From Cladopsammia gracilis (taxonomy: Eukaryota > Cnidaria > Anthozoa > Scleractinia > Dendrophylliidae), in the NCBI GenBank assembly GCA_022457155.1, contig JAJGOT010000047.1, positions 1,618,501 through 1,682,500 on the forward strand: DNA of 64,000 nucleotides, in the 5' to 3' direction. Of the stretch, positions 60,701 through 63,947 are shown one piece after another. The position numbers were made by a program, and so were the translations under genes. Positions within the stretch are counted from its first letter, which is position 1; the number at the start of each line of letters is the position of its first letter. A model generated the notes under the pieces. It was not told where the DNA came from and did not search any database. It was given only the letters and a program-made list of their open reading frames with translations.

Positions 60701-62057
60701 TTTCTGAAATGAGATAGCAAATATAAAGCTGAAGCGTTTTCGAGTCACATTTCCATTATTAACCTCGTTTTCAGGTTTGGCGATGGACGAACTCACAACT
60801 GGTGATAACAGTGTCGTAAATCCCAGTCTCCTGAGGGTTTTTCGCGTCGCTAGAGTAGCCAGGTTGCTAAGAGTGCTACAGTTTGCGAAAGGCATTCGTC
60901 AGCTTTTGGTGGCGCTGATAATTTCTCTACCAGCTCTCTTCAACGTTGGAACATTACTCTTCTTGGTCATCTTCATATACGCCGTCATTGGAATGTCCAC
61001 GTTTGGTCATGTTAAGAAACAAGGTAACTTGGACGATACAGTTAACTTTGAGACTTTTGGTCGATCTATGATGTTGTTATTTCGCTTGTCTACCGGCGCT
61101 GGTTGGAATGATATTCTGGAATCTCTAATGCTTCGAGAACCCGATTGCGATCCCAACTATGGGGGATTCCCCAACGGTAACTGTGGGTATCCCGTTGGAG
61201 CTGTCATCTATCTTGTGTCTTACATCTTCATTGTGTTCCTTATCATTGTGAACATGTATATTGCTATTATCCTTGAAAATGTTTATCGATCGCAAGAGGG
61301 TAGACTCCTCATTACAAAAGAAAACATTGATAGTTACTATGAGAAATGGGCCTCTTTTGCGACGAACGGAAAGCAGTACATTCAAGTTCGTCAGGTTTCT
61401 GACTTCGTAGCTCTTCTCGACGAGCCGTTAAAAATAGCCAAGCCGAACGAACAAGAGCTCATTCGAATGGGAATCAACGTGCGAATGGGGTATCGGGTGG
61501 AGTGCTTCGATCTTCTTCGGTGTTTGGTGAAGCATTCGTTAGAAAAGCACGGCGAGTCACCACTTGCTTTTGAGGAAATCGCTTCCAAATTGGAAACCCA
61601 TTTTAGGAGGCAGGTAGTTAGGAAAAAGTCATCAATGAGCAAATCTCACTCAATGTCCAATGAAATGGAAGACAGCGCGAACAGCAATGGTTCGGATATA
61701 CAGGAAAAACCGGCTTATTCATCAAGGAATATCCCGTCACCGAGTAGAAAATATACGAATCCATTGTCAACTGCCATAGTCGTTCGTCGAGCTATCAGAC
61801 GTTTTCTGGACAAACGCAGTAAGCATGGGGAAGCGACGTTTCAAACGTCTCAAGGTTTTTCTGGAGATCGTGTTCGCAAGTGGTCATGTAGCCCACTGTC
61901 GTCGATTTCTAGCGACCAGGAAATTTGTGATTTCATGTTTGGCCTGGACATCGCTCCAGGATGCAGATCTCAGATTTCTGTTGATAGCGGTCGCAGCAGT
62001 ACGACCAACTCTCCCAGTTCGTATGACCCATATGATTCAGAAGGGGACAGTGTATAA
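22402..62057 (+). CDS. Nav2-type voltage-gated cation channel alpha subunit (DEEA pore), complete, 23 coding exons
   Basis: This plasma-membrane channel has four homologous domains of six membrane segments each. I joined 23 exons whose reading phases all agree, giving 5115 coding bases and 1704 residues, a normal length for invertebrate sodium-channel relatives. Each domain shows an arginine-rich S4 voltage sensor and a pore loop. The selectivity residues are Asp354 (TMDFWEN), Glu700 (CGEWIE), Glu1089 (ATFEGWM) and Ala1386 (STGAGWN), i.e. D-E-E-A rather than the D-E-K-A of sodium-selective Nav1. DEEA channels of the Nav2/BSC1 group, such as Nematostella NvNav2.1, are known to pass calcium as well. 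The III-IV linker has MLL where Nav1 has IFM. A C-terminal EF-hand-like region and an IQ-like segment follow. The ATG at 22402 is chosen because it is the first in-frame ATG and leads into the conserved [10 protein letters not shown] block. The product and structure are secure; permeability is inference. Confidence 0.93.
23879..24333. mobile_element. TTAA-flanked MITE, family A copy 1
   Basis: Ends GTAATGCTCCACATAAGAA and its near-complement TTCTTATGCGGATCATTAC, with TTAA on both sides (23875-23878 and 24334-24337). A second copy of the same family lies at 32170-32618. TTAA target duplication is the hallmark of piggyBac-type transposition; no transposase is encoded. Confidence 0.85.
25078..25465. 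mobile_element. hAT-like MITE carrying a tRNA-like segment, copy 1
   Basis: The ends are inverted repeats (GTACTTGGTGTATCCCT at the left, AGGGATACACCAAGAAC at the right) and both flanks are CCTTTTTC (25070-25077, 25466-25473), an 8-bp target duplication as made by hAT transposases. Inside, at about 25317-25388, is a tRNA-like stretch with a box A (TGGTACAGTGG) and a box B (GGTTCGATTCC). Arm pairing is poor, so it is not a working tRNA. Copy 2 is at 40836-41238. Confidence 0.85.
25783..26068. mobile_element. MITE with AGAGCGGTTTTCA ends, copy 1
   Basis: Inverted ends AGAGCGGTTTTCAATTGAGT and ACTCAAGTGAAAACCGCT enclose several CCAAT-like boxes. Related elements lie at 44021-44285 and 44286-44510. 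Non-coding. Confidence 0.7.
26071..26245. mobile_element. MITE with CRE-like and CArG-like sites, copy 2
   Basis: Same family as 4514-4627 and 62878-63052: ends AGAGCGTTTTCACTCACG and CATATGAAAACGCTCT, with CCATATTGG in both arms and TGACGTCA near the right end. It sits only ~90 bp before exon 2 and just after another MITE. Confidence 0.8.
26339..26493 (+). CDS. Channel exon 2: approach to domain I S1 (residues 78-129)
   Basis: Acceptor TTTCCATTCACAG; encodes [16 protein letters not shown]... through [20 protein letters not shown], the counterpart of the conserved segment just before S1. It ends in phase 2 at CA|GTATCCTTT, a U12-type donor. The following intron 2 (26494-28546) is therefore probably a minor-class intron. 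Confidence 0.88.
26610..26710. mobile_element. Short palindromic MITE
   Basis: Arms GGTAATTGAGCTGAGTGGAG... and ...GAAGTTCAATTACC enclose a near-perfect centre (TGGTCTGAAATCA / TGATTTCAGACCA). A relative lies at 52628-52764. Non-coding. Confidence 0.65.
26798..26964. repeat. Tandem repeat, 59-bp unit, about 2.8 copies
   Basis: Units share GCGATTC.GGGATAAATC and GATGCGATTT.GAGCAAAAA and differ at a few positions. It lies inside intron 2 of the channel gene. Confidence 0.75.
27195..27651. mobile_element. Foldback element with ACATGT-rich arms, family B copy 1
   Basis: ~50-bp inverted ends beginning GGCCGGCACA.ACTAG.GG, followed by repeats of GGACATGTTGCGGGGACATG. Flanked by TTAA on the left and TTTA on the right, probably a decayed TTAA duplication. 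Non-coding. Confidence 0.8.
27813..28375. mobile_element. Foldback element with ACATGT-rich arms, family B-like, TTAA-flanked
   Basis: Two arms of roughly 260 bp that begin GGTGGTCAGACACGAGGGG and are almost complementary, separated by ~40 bp. TTAA lies on both sides (27809-27812, 28376-28379). The arms contain more than ten ACATGT-type motifs such as GGACATGTCT. It ends ~170 bp before exon 3. Confidence 0.85.
28547..28627 (+). CDS. Channel exon 3: domain I S1 (residues 129-156)
   Basis: Encodes [19 protein letters not shown] then NHPPEEAE, the first membrane helix and the start of the S1-S2 loop. The preceding acceptor is the U12-type AAACAG. The donor is canonical (GA|GTAAGT, phase 2). Intron 3 (28628-28747) is only 120 bp with nothing notable. 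Confidence 0.9.
28748..28876 (+). CDS. Channel exon 4: domain I S2-S3 (residues 156-199)
   Basis: Encodes [19 protein letters not shown] and then [16 protein letters not shown], matching the S2 helix and the highly conserved NPWNWLDF start of S3. Acceptor TTAATTGCAG; donor GG|GTATAT, phase 2. Intron 4 (28877-32702) is filled by nested TTAA-flanked elements and the long palindrome. Confidence 0.93.
29331..32165. mobile_element. Outer TTAA-flanked element enclosing a nested palindrome
   Basis: Ends GGTTACAGTGTACCTTC and GAAGGTACAGTGTAACC are inverted repeats with one mismatch further in; TTAA lies on both sides (29327-29330, 32166-32169). No transposase. Inside lies a second TTAA-flanked element (29826-31937). 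The right TTAA is shared with the MITE at 32170-32618. Confidence 0.75.
29826..31937. mobile_element. Long foldback element: two 837-bp arms around a 438-bp loop
   Basis: The arms (29826-30662 and 31101-31937) have equal length and are nearly identical as reverse complements; only scattered substitutions are seen. The ends read GGTGGTTCGATACAG / CTGTATCGAACCACC with TTAA outside (29822-29825, 31938-31941). The loop holds a 34-codon basic ORF (30763-30867) starting [12 protein letters not shown], of unknown significance. Transcribed as part of channel pre-mRNA, this would fold into a very long hairpin. Confidence 0.9.
32170..32618. mobile_element. TTAA-flanked MITE, family A copy 2
   Basis: Same ends and closely matching body as 23879-24333. 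TTAA flanks at 32166-32169 and 32619-32622; the left one is also the right flank of the outer element, so one inserted beside or into the target of the other. It ends ~80 bp before exon 5. Confidence 0.85.
32703..32794 (+). CDS. Channel exon 5: domain I S3-S4 voltage sensor (residues 199-230)
   Basis: Encodes [11 protein letters not shown] then [18 protein letters not shown], with four arginines at every third position, the S4 sensor of domain I. Acceptor TTTTCTCTAG; donor AAAG|GTGAGA, phase 1. Intron 5 (32795-35265) holds a MITE relative at about 33130-33260 and a nested pair of TTAA-type elements. Confidence 0.93.
33573..35072. mobile_element. Large inverted-repeat element with nested insertion in intron 5
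   Basis: Ends GGCCTGGGTCAAGAG (left) and AAACCCAGGCC (right), flanked by TTAC and TTAA, probably a decayed TTAA duplication. Inner arms around 34090-34268 and 34789-34990 are reverse complements (for example CCGCGCGCCGCCATTTTG). The element at 34291-34760 sits between them. Confidence 0.65.
34291..34760. mobile_element. TTAA-flanked foldback element with GGTCGTCC repeats
   Basis: Left end AGGCTGGTTCTCATATAAT, right end its complement ATTATATGAGAACCAGCC, with TTAA on both sides (34287-34290, 34761-34764). The body is made of repeats like GACCGGGACGAC on both strands. An open frame in it (34262-34489) is a by-product of the repeats. Confidence 0.8.
35266..35460 (+). CDS. Channel exon 6: domain I S4-S5 linker and S5 (residues 230-295)
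   Basis: Encodes [18 protein letters not shown] then [17 protein letters not shown] and HLRNKCVLD, the S5 helix and start of the extracellular turret with its conserved RNKC. Donor A|GTAAGT, phase 1. Intron 6 (35461-37923) holds a possible 1.2-kb element bounded by AGCGGAGCTCTC / GAGAGCTCCGCT (35913-37110, weak) and an (ATT)n run near 37183-37206. Confidence 0.93.
37924..37981 (+). CDS. Channel exon 7: domain I extracellular turret (residues 295-314)
   Basis: A 58-base exon encoding [18 protein letters not shown], the loop before the pore, with a potential N-glycosylation site (NST). Acceptor TTATTTTCCAG, donor AG|GTACAT, phase 2. It is needed to join exons 6 and 8 in frame. Intron 7 (37982-38863) contains a LINE fragment and no other feature seen. 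Confidence 0.85.
38160..38275 (+). pseudogene. Fragment of a non-LTR retrotransposon C-terminus
   Basis: A plus-strand frame reads [18 protein letters not shown] and continues to [10 protein letters not shown], the typical end of LINE reverse-transcriptase proteins (WN.LP..I). Only ~39 residues are present, without catalytic motifs or a tail. Confidence 0.5.
38864..39008 (+). CDS. Channel exon 8: domain I pore loop, selectivity Asp354 (residues 314-362)
   Basis: Encodes four cysteines or aromatic-rich turret residues, then [16 protein letters not shown]. The Asp in TMDFWEN aligns with the D of the DEKA/DEEA ring. Acceptor TTTTGTAG, donor AAG|GTAGGC, phase 0. Intron 8 (39009-39598) contains a ~145-bp foldback (39292-39432). 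Confidence 0.94.
39292..39432. repeat. Foldback repeat in intron 8
   Basis: Arms ATATCAAACACGAGGAACAG and CTGTTCCTCGTGTTTGATAT extend inward through TTTCATCAGATTTCCAAACA, giving ~44-bp arms around ~50 bp. Non-coding, MITE-like. Confidence 0.8.
39599..39736 (+). CDS. Channel exon 9: domain I S6 (residues 363-408)
   Basis: Encodes [20 protein letters not shown] then [14 protein letters not shown], the pore-lining S6 helix with the conserved Asn near its end. Phase 0 on both sides. Intron 9 (39737-41315) holds two inverted-repeat elements carrying tRNA-like stretches. Confidence 0.94.
39798..40299. mobile_element. 502-bp inverted-repeat element with 9-bp target duplication and two tRNA-like segments
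   Basis: ~45-bp inverted ends (GGTT...CCTAAAGAATACCGTT and GGACGTCGGACACCTTATT within) are flanked by CCAGTTGAG at 39789-39797 and 40300-40308. Inside is a minus-strand tRNA-like stretch (box B GGTTCGAACCC read on that strand, about 39981-40031) and a plus-strand one (about 40082-40175, box B GGTTCAATCC). The 9-bp duplication suits a Mutator-like group; assignment is inference. Confidence 0.82.
40836..41238. mobile_element. hAT-like MITE carrying a tRNA-like segment, copy 2
   Basis: Same ends and body as 25078-25465, with its own 8-bp target duplication TTTCTTAT (40828-40835, 41239-41246). The tRNA-like part is at about 41092-41163. It ends ~75 bp before exon 10. Confidence 0.87.
41316..41747 (+). 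CDS. Channel exon 10: I-II linker and domain II S1 (residues 409-552)
   Basis: Begins [12 protein letters not shown], a basic cytoplasmic stretch, and ends with [20 protein letters not shown] and [10 protein letters not shown], domain II S1. The I-II linker (~110 residues) is short compared with vertebrate Nav1 channels. Acceptor TTTCATAAG, donor GTAAGT, phase 0. Intron 10 (41748-42745) holds the hammerhead-bearing element. Confidence 0.92.
42176..42481 (+). mobile_element. 306-bp inverted-repeat element carrying a hammerhead ribozyme
   Basis: The arms (42176-42253 and 42404-42481, 78 bp each) are reverse complements with few mismatches and begin GCAATGG. The ~150 bp between them includes the ribozyme at 42357-42401, abutting the right arm. 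No target duplication could be made out. No coding frame. Confidence 0.8.
42357..42401 (+). ncRNA. Type I hammerhead self-cleaving ribozyme
   Basis: All conserved parts are present in order. Stem I strand GCCATG (42357-42362) is followed by the core CTGATGA (42363-42369). Stem II is GTCC/GGAC with loop TAACAA (42370-42383), then core GAAA (84-87). A two-pair stem III C-A/T-G has loop GT, then the cleavage triplet GTC ends at 42395. The other stem I strand is CATGGC (42396-42401). Predicted cleavage is after C42395. The very short stem III resembles the minimal hammerheads of Penelope-like elements and animal retrozymes, which often act as dimers. It lies in the sense orientation of intron 10. 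Activity is not shown. Confidence 0.88.
42746..42934 (+). CDS. Channel exon 11: domain II S2-S4 start (residues 553-615)
   Basis: Encodes [19 protein letters not shown] (S2), [16 protein letters not shown] (S3) and SVFRTFRL, the start of S4. Acceptor ATATTTTCCAG, donor TTG|GTAATA, phase 0. Intron 11 (42935-43588) shows no feature I recognise. Confidence 0.94.
43589..43939 (+). CDS. Channel exon 12: domain II S4-S6, selectivity Glu700 (residues 616-732)
   Basis: Encodes [17 protein letters not shown] (rest of S4 and linker), [20 protein letters not shown] (S5), then [16 protein letters not shown], the pore loop with the E of the ring, and the start of S6. Acceptor CTCACAG, donor GTT|GTAAGT, phase 0. 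The ORF reading through 43384-43767 in another frame is a shadow. Intron 12 (43940-45557) holds two MITEs and a G run (about 45221-45243). Confidence 0.95.
44021..44285. mobile_element. MITE with AGAGC...GCTCT ends, copy 2
   Basis: Ends AGAGCACTTTTCAATTGAGT and GACACTCGATTGAAAACC followed by GCTCT; related to 25783-26068. Contains CCAATCAGAAG and GATTGGCT boxes. Directly abuts a second, inverted relative. Confidence 0.7.
44286..44510. mobile_element. MITE relative in inverse orientation, copy 3
   Basis: Shares the body of the neighbouring element in reverse and ends CACTCAATTGAACACCGCTCT. The left end is less clear than the right. A further partial relative lies at about 45290-45425. Confidence 0.5.
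45558..45828 (+). CDS. Channel exon 13: domain II S6 end and II-III linker (residues 733-823)
   Basis: Encodes [16 protein letters not shown] (end of S6 with the conserved Asn) then a strongly acidic stretch and a serine-rich linker. I chose the donor G|GTGCGT after ACAGTAG because only this phase (1) continues into exon 14; two nearer GT sites (GTTTGC, GTAGGT) give the wrong phase. Intron 13 (45829-46568) contains a perfect hairpin (46043-46109). Confidence 0.85.
46043..46109. repeat. Perfect 33-bp-arm hairpin in intron 13
   Basis: TTTCACTAGGAAATTTG... and its exact complement are separated by one base at the centre (CATCACTGATG). It is surrounded by decayed sequence related to the MITE at 46858-47534 (GGGCGAA.CATG motifs on both sides), so it is probably the core of such an element. 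Confidence 0.9.
46569..46801 (+). CDS. Channel exon 14: II-III linker end and domain III S1 (residues 823-900)
   Basis: Encodes a linker with a cysteine-rich block (DCFPECC...[10 protein letters not shown]) and then [20 protein letters not shown], the conserved VEH..F entry into domain III S1. Acceptor TTTTTATTTCAG, donor CTG|GTGAGT, phase 0. Intron 14 (46802-48460) holds a MITE (46858-47534) and is otherwise unremarkable. Confidence 0.92.
46858..47534. mobile_element. MITE with GCTGTGTTCACA ends, TTAA on the right
   Basis: Inverted ends AGCTGTGTTCACATTAAACC and GGTGTGAACACAGC, with CTAA at the left and TTAA at the right. Many ACATGTTT motifs lie on both strands, and an inner hairpin lies at about 47358-47427. 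Non-coding. Confidence 0.7.
48461..48634 (+). CDS. Channel exon 15: domain III S1-S3 (residues 901-958)
   Basis: Encodes [17 protein letters not shown], then [18 protein letters not shown] (S2) and [11 protein letters not shown] (S3 start). Acceptor TTTCTCCAG, donor GCG|GTAAGT, phase 0. Intron 15 (48635-48878) shows nothing notable. Confidence 0.94.
48879..48989 (+). CDS. Channel exon 16: domain III S3-S4 voltage sensor (residues 959-995)
   Basis: Encodes [14 protein letters not shown] then [18 protein letters not shown] and LEGMK. The sensor has six arginines spaced by three. Donor AAG|GTAAGA, phase 0. Intron 16 (48990-49612) contains a MITE with ends GGCGGATCCAGG / CCTGGATCCGCC (about 49183-49453). 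Confidence 0.95.
49171..49454. mobile_element. MITE with GGCGGATCCAGG ends
   Basis: Left end GTGCAGGGCGGATCCAGGAA and right end TCCTGGATCCGCCACTG are imperfect inverted repeats. The CAGTGGCGGATCC end type is common in hAT and mariner MITEs of marine invertebrates. Target duplication unclear. Confidence 0.55.
49613..49882 (+). CDS. Channel exon 17: domain III S5 and turret (residues 996-1085)
   Basis: Encodes [18 protein letters not shown], then [20 protein letters not shown] (S5) and a turret with NKTEC (potential glycosylation), ending [16 protein letters not shown], the start of the pore helix. Donor GTG|GTAAGT, phase 0. Intron 17 (49883-51307) holds one MITE near its end. Confidence 0.95.
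50995..51271. mobile_element. Foldback element with GCTGGTTCCCACTAGCGACG ends
   Basis: The left arm starts GGGCTGGTTCCCACTAGCGA and the right ends TCGCTATTGGGGACCAGCC, with repeats of GCGGAATCGGAA and their complements between. It resembles the element at 34291-34760 in design. Flanks CTAA and ATAA may be decayed TTAA. It ends 36 bp before exon 18. Confidence 0.65.
51308..51361 (+). CDS. Channel exon 18: domain III pore loop, selectivity Glu1089 (residues 1086-1103)
   Basis: A 54-base exon encoding [18 protein letters not shown]. The residue after ATF is glutamate; in Nav1 channels it is the lysine of DEKA. This makes the ring DEEA. Acceptor ATATAACAG is good; the donor GAG|GTTCGC is weak but keeps phase 0 into exon 19. 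Intron 18 (51362-51969) holds a trinucleotide array. Confidence 0.92.
51634..51830. repeat. Trinucleotide array (CTA)n with a (CTACGA)n block
   Basis: About 200 bp of CTA/CGA triplets: mostly ACTACT in the first half, alternating GACTAC from about 51755 to 51818, then pure CTA again. The tyrosine-aspartate ORF over it is an artefact of the triplets. Confidence 0.95.
51970..52107 (+). CDS. Channel exon 19: domain III S6 (residues 1104-1149)
   Basis: Encodes [20 protein letters not shown] then [19 protein letters not shown], a near-perfect S6 with its conserved cytoplasmic end. Donor AGG|GTACGT, phase 0. Intron 19 (52108-53366) contains a foldback (52628-52764) and a second short one near 52915-52990. 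Confidence 0.95.
52628..52764. mobile_element. Short palindromic MITE, relative of 26610-26710
   Basis: Arms GGAATTTGACTGAGTGGAGT... and ...GACACGAAGTTCAATTAC with a centre GAGTAATTTCAAATCG / CGATTTGAAATTAC. Non-coding. Confidence 0.65.
53367..53480 (+). CDS. Channel exon 20: III-IV linker, inactivation-gate region (residues 1150-1187)
   Basis: Encodes [18 protein letters not shown] then a lysine-rich stretch ending SIRPK. MLL (1158-1160) occupies the place of the IFM inactivation particle of Nav1, followed by the conserved T and Q. Acceptor TTTACAG, donor AAG|GTTCGT, phase 0. Intron 20 (53481-55287) holds one hAT-like MITE; the rest shows nothing recognisable. Confidence 0.92.
53652..53909. 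mobile_element. hAT-like MITE with CAGAAACCCATAAG ends
   Basis: Inverted ends CAGAAACCCATAAGGGGTTG and CAACCCACTTATGGGTTTCTG, flanked by ATAAAAC-type duplications (7-8 bp shared). A truncated copy of the same family lies at 63858-63947. Confidence 0.78.
55288..55426 (+). CDS. Channel exon 21: domain IV S1 (residues 1188-1234)
   Basis: Encodes [35 protein letters not shown] (S1) and [11 protein letters not shown] end the exon at CTTC|ATATCCTTT, a minor-class AT donor, phase 1. This joins to exon 22 with exactly the residue number expected between S1 and S2. Ending at a weak GT (ACA|GTTACA) would lose residues. Confidence 0.85.
55510..56940. repeat. Minisatellite block A, ~34-bp unit
   Basis: Tandem units of the form TATGTATTTTTGTATGG plus TTGTTGTATGTTTTTGG, with 33-36 bp variants. 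The plus strand has almost no C. Because 34 is not a multiple of three, several frames stay open on both strands and give long false ORFs. A longer irregular stretch (GATTTTTGAATG... to GTATGGTTTTCG) appears at about 55670-55755, 56660-56750 and again in block C, showing higher-order duplication. Confidence 0.95.
56943..57951. mobile_element. Tc1/mariner-like non-autonomous element inserted in the minisatellite
   Basis: Inverted ends CAGTATGTTGCCCAGTTTCC and GGAAACTGGGCAACACACTG with TA on each side (56941-56942, 57952-57953). Removing the element and one TA restores an exact minisatellite unit (GGTATG-TA-TTTTTGTATGG). Several extra copies of CCCAGTTTCCGGCC lie inside on either strand (for example about 57127-57163 and 57536-57549). 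No transposase frame is seen. Confidence 0.88.
57954..58440. repeat. Minisatellite block B
   Basis: Continuation of block A beyond the mariner-like insertion, same 34-bp unit, ending in a distinct tail (GGCATGTTTTGTACGG then a TTATATTGTTATTTTTTT stretch). Confidence 0.93.
58500..59215. repeat. Minisatellite block C with duplicated tail
   Basis: Same unit family; starts with irregular units, repeats the GATTTTTGAATG stretch seen in block A, and ends with the same tail as block B (59113-59205). Blocks B and C are therefore a higher-order duplication of about 0.7 kb. Confidence 0.93.
59488..59619 (+). CDS. Channel exon 22: domain IV S2-S3 (residues 1234-1278)
   Basis: Encodes [20 protein letters not shown] (S2), [20 protein letters not shown] (S3) and SIIG. 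An in-frame stop at 59481 upstream means the exon cannot start before 59484; AC|AG at 59487 fits the phase of exon 21. Donor ATTG|GTAGGT, phase 1. Intron 22 (59620-60774) holds a tRNA-like repeat at 60289-60357. Confidence 0.88.
60289..60357 (+). repeat. tRNA-like sequence, probably a SINE head
   Basis: Box A TAGCTCAGTCGG and box B GAGTTCGATTC are spaced as in tRNA genes, but the acceptor arms (GACCTCG versus TTGTCTG) do not pair, so it is unlikely to be a functional tRNA. Short direct repeats near 60435-60475 (CAACGCAACGCAACG) may be its neighbourhood only. Confidence 0.5.
60775..62057 (+). CDS. Channel exon 23: domain IV S3-S6, selectivity Ala1386, and C-terminus (residues 1278-1704)
   Basis: The exon holds, in order, [17 protein letters not shown] (S4, five arginines every third position), S5 with [20 protein letters not shown], the pore loop [13 protein letters not shown] (the A of DEEA), and S6 [21 protein letters not shown]. 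An EF-hand-like region follows (about residues 1455-1550, with YEKWASF and [11 protein letters not shown]). The serine-rich tail has the segment [12 protein letters not shown] (about 1613-1624), which takes the place of the calmodulin-binding IQ motif but has Arg for the Gln. The stop is at 62055-62057. Acceptor CTCGTTTTCAG, phase 1. Confidence 0.96.
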
Positions 62058-62640
62058 TGGTTATCAGACGCGTTTCCAAGAGAACATTTCATGGTATAAG
62101 AATATTGATAGGACAATTGATACTCTTGGTTTCAAACCATTTAGGCCATCGTAACTTGATTAGAAACAAGAGGCTCCAAGTAGCCTATACTCATGCGCAT
62201 GCGTAAGAAAGTTTTATGATAAGAAACACGATAAGAAGATGTCCGACATGGCAAAGAGTACTCCTTTCATTCAGTCATCGTTCCAGCAAACCACGTTGTT
62301 TACTATTGATTGTTTTGGAAATGAAGGCTGTACCACAATGAAGTCAGTGATTCTTCCAAGTCTTATATATACCAAACGTGAACATTACTAATGTAAGTAG
62401 GGTTGTAGGAGACACTGTCGTGACACTTAAGTAACGCTCTTTTACCGGAAGTGAGAGTAGACGGAAGTCAGTAAACAGGAAGTGTAGTGGCAAAACTATG
62501 AACCGGAAGTGCACAATTCAAAATATGCGTGCGTAAATTTGCATGCAAAATCGTGACAAAAAATAAAAATAACAATAATAACAAGAAAAACGGAGCCGAA
62601 ACCTTACCTCATGCCGCTTCACGCATGAGTAATAAAACAC
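62058..62640 (+). other. Channel 3' UTR with candidate polyadenylation signals
   Basis: Two AATAAA hexamers follow the stop, at 62562-62567 and 62631-62636; either could end the message. Between 62440 and 62515 there are four GGAAGT motifs (ACCGGAAGTG, ACGGAAGTCA, CAGGAAGTGT, ACCGGAAGTG), ETS-like if read as DNA. Extent of the UTR is inference. Confidence 0.5.
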
Positions 62641-62668
62641 AAACAGTGGTAATTAATGTATACGTGTA

Positions 62669-62842
62669 GTTCAAAAGAGGGTCTGGAACCAAGATTAAGG
62701 AAAAGCAATCTTAACAGTAATTTAACAGTACGGACTGTCAGTCCTATGAATCTACAGCTAATAAAACATCAGCTTCTCACTGCTGACGTTAACGTCAGCA
62801 GTGAGAAGAGAGATCTTGGTTCCAGACCCCCATTTTGAACTA
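62669..62842. mobile_element. MITE with TAGTTCAAAAG ends and a perfect central palindrome
   Basis: Ends TAGTTCAAAAGAGGGTCTGG and CCAGACCCCCATTTTGAACTA. The centre (62773-62808) is a perfect 36-bp palindrome reading CTTCTCACTGCTGACGTT and its complement. Non-coding. Confidence 0.8.
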
Positions 62843-62877
62843 GATATATAGTTTTTAAACACTGAAACGGTTCCAAA

Positions 62878-63052
62878 AGAGCGTTTTCACTCACGTGACC
62901 AGCGGCCATATTGGTTTACTGAAACAAAAGAAAATGTTTGCATAAAAATAGAGTTCAATTCCCGGAGGATTGGTTTGGTACACCAATATGGCCGCCGTTT
63001 CTTTGTTTTGGAACACCAATATGGCCGCCGTGACGTCATATGAAAACGCTCT
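62878..63052. mobile_element. MITE with CRE-like and CArG-like sites, copy 3
   Basis: Almost identical to 26071-26245 over its whole length, including CACGTG, two CCATATTGG boxes and TGACGTCA. Flanking bases are A-rich on the left and TATA on the right. Confidence 0.82.
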
Positions 63053-63230
63053 ATAGAAAATATATGTTGCTTAGCATACGAAAAGTCAAGTTTGTTATAA
63101 AAATGCGTTGGTTTACCATCATTGTTTATCACCGTTGTTTATCACCGCTGTTTGTGTTTTTTTTAATTGAATTAGAATGACTTGAGTGCTTTTAAAATCA
63201 ATTCACGTCGTAGAGCCTCCTGTATTCTTC

Positions 63231-63439
63231 GGCAGGGGTAATTTGTCGAAAGCCGAACGCCGAACATTGTTCTCACCCACAATAGTAAATAAAAGCTAAC
63301 CAATTTGAATCAGTGCTTAACCCTAAATACTGTAAATCAGTGCTACAGTATTTAGGGTTAATCACTGATTCAAATTGCTTAGCTTTTATTTACTGTTGTG
63401 GGTGAGGACAATGTTCGGCGTTCGGCAAATTACCCCTGC
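63231..63439. mobile_element. Near-perfect ~100-bp-arm foldback
   Basis: The left arm begins GGCAGGGGTAATTTGTCGAA and the right arm ends GGCAAATTACCCCTGCC. Arms run inward through CCGAACGCCGAACATTGTTC and AACCCTAAATACTGTA and are complementary with few mismatches around a loop of ~10 bases. Confidence 0.85.
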
Positions 63440-63589
63440 CGTGTATTCTTTGTATAAATCCCCCCGGGGGGATCGGAAATGTTGAAGGGAACCCCTAAAA
63501 GGTACCAGAAACACGTTTTGTTGCTGAGGCTAGAAAAATCAAAAATTAAATCGATGTATTTATCACGCGAGTGCTAATTGTGCACACTT

Positions 63590-63770
63590 TTCCAGGTCTA
63601 ATTGGAATTTGGGAGTGTTGGTTTTTAAGGAGAGGGGAAAACCGGAGTACCCGGAGAAAAACCTTTCGGAGCAACTCAACCCACATATGACGCCGGGTTG
63701 AAGACGCCGGGCCGGGAATCGAACCCTGGCCACATTGGTGGGAGGCTAGTGCTCTCACCCACCCCTGCTC
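63590..63770 (-). repeat. tRNA-derived SINE-like repeat (minus strand)
   Basis: On the minus strand the order is GTGAGAGCACTAGCCTCCC, then GGTTCGATTCCCGGCC (box B) and CGGCGTCATATGTGGGTTGA. This composition is familiar to me from coral genomes as an interspersed repeat, but I cannot confirm the family here. Confidence 0.55.
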
Positions 63771-63857
63771 CCCTAAGAGGTACTAATATATTCTGAAGAA
63801 CTGTTCCTGTCAGTTCCTGTTTCTGACAGTGGTCTTGTTTGATTCAAACACCCCAAC

Positions 63858-63947
63858 ACAACTTCTTAGCAAATTGAATAATCGGAAGCTTGTTTTGAAG
63901 CGCGTACAAGAGACAGTTACACGTTTCAACCCACTTATGGGTTTCTG
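63858..63947. mobile_element. Truncated copy of the 53652-53909 hAT-like MITE
   Basis: Matches that element in reverse: CGGAAGCTTGTTTTGAAGCG, then TACAAGAGACAGTTACACG, then the end CAACCCACTTATGGGTTTCTG. The other end is not present. Confidence 0.75.
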
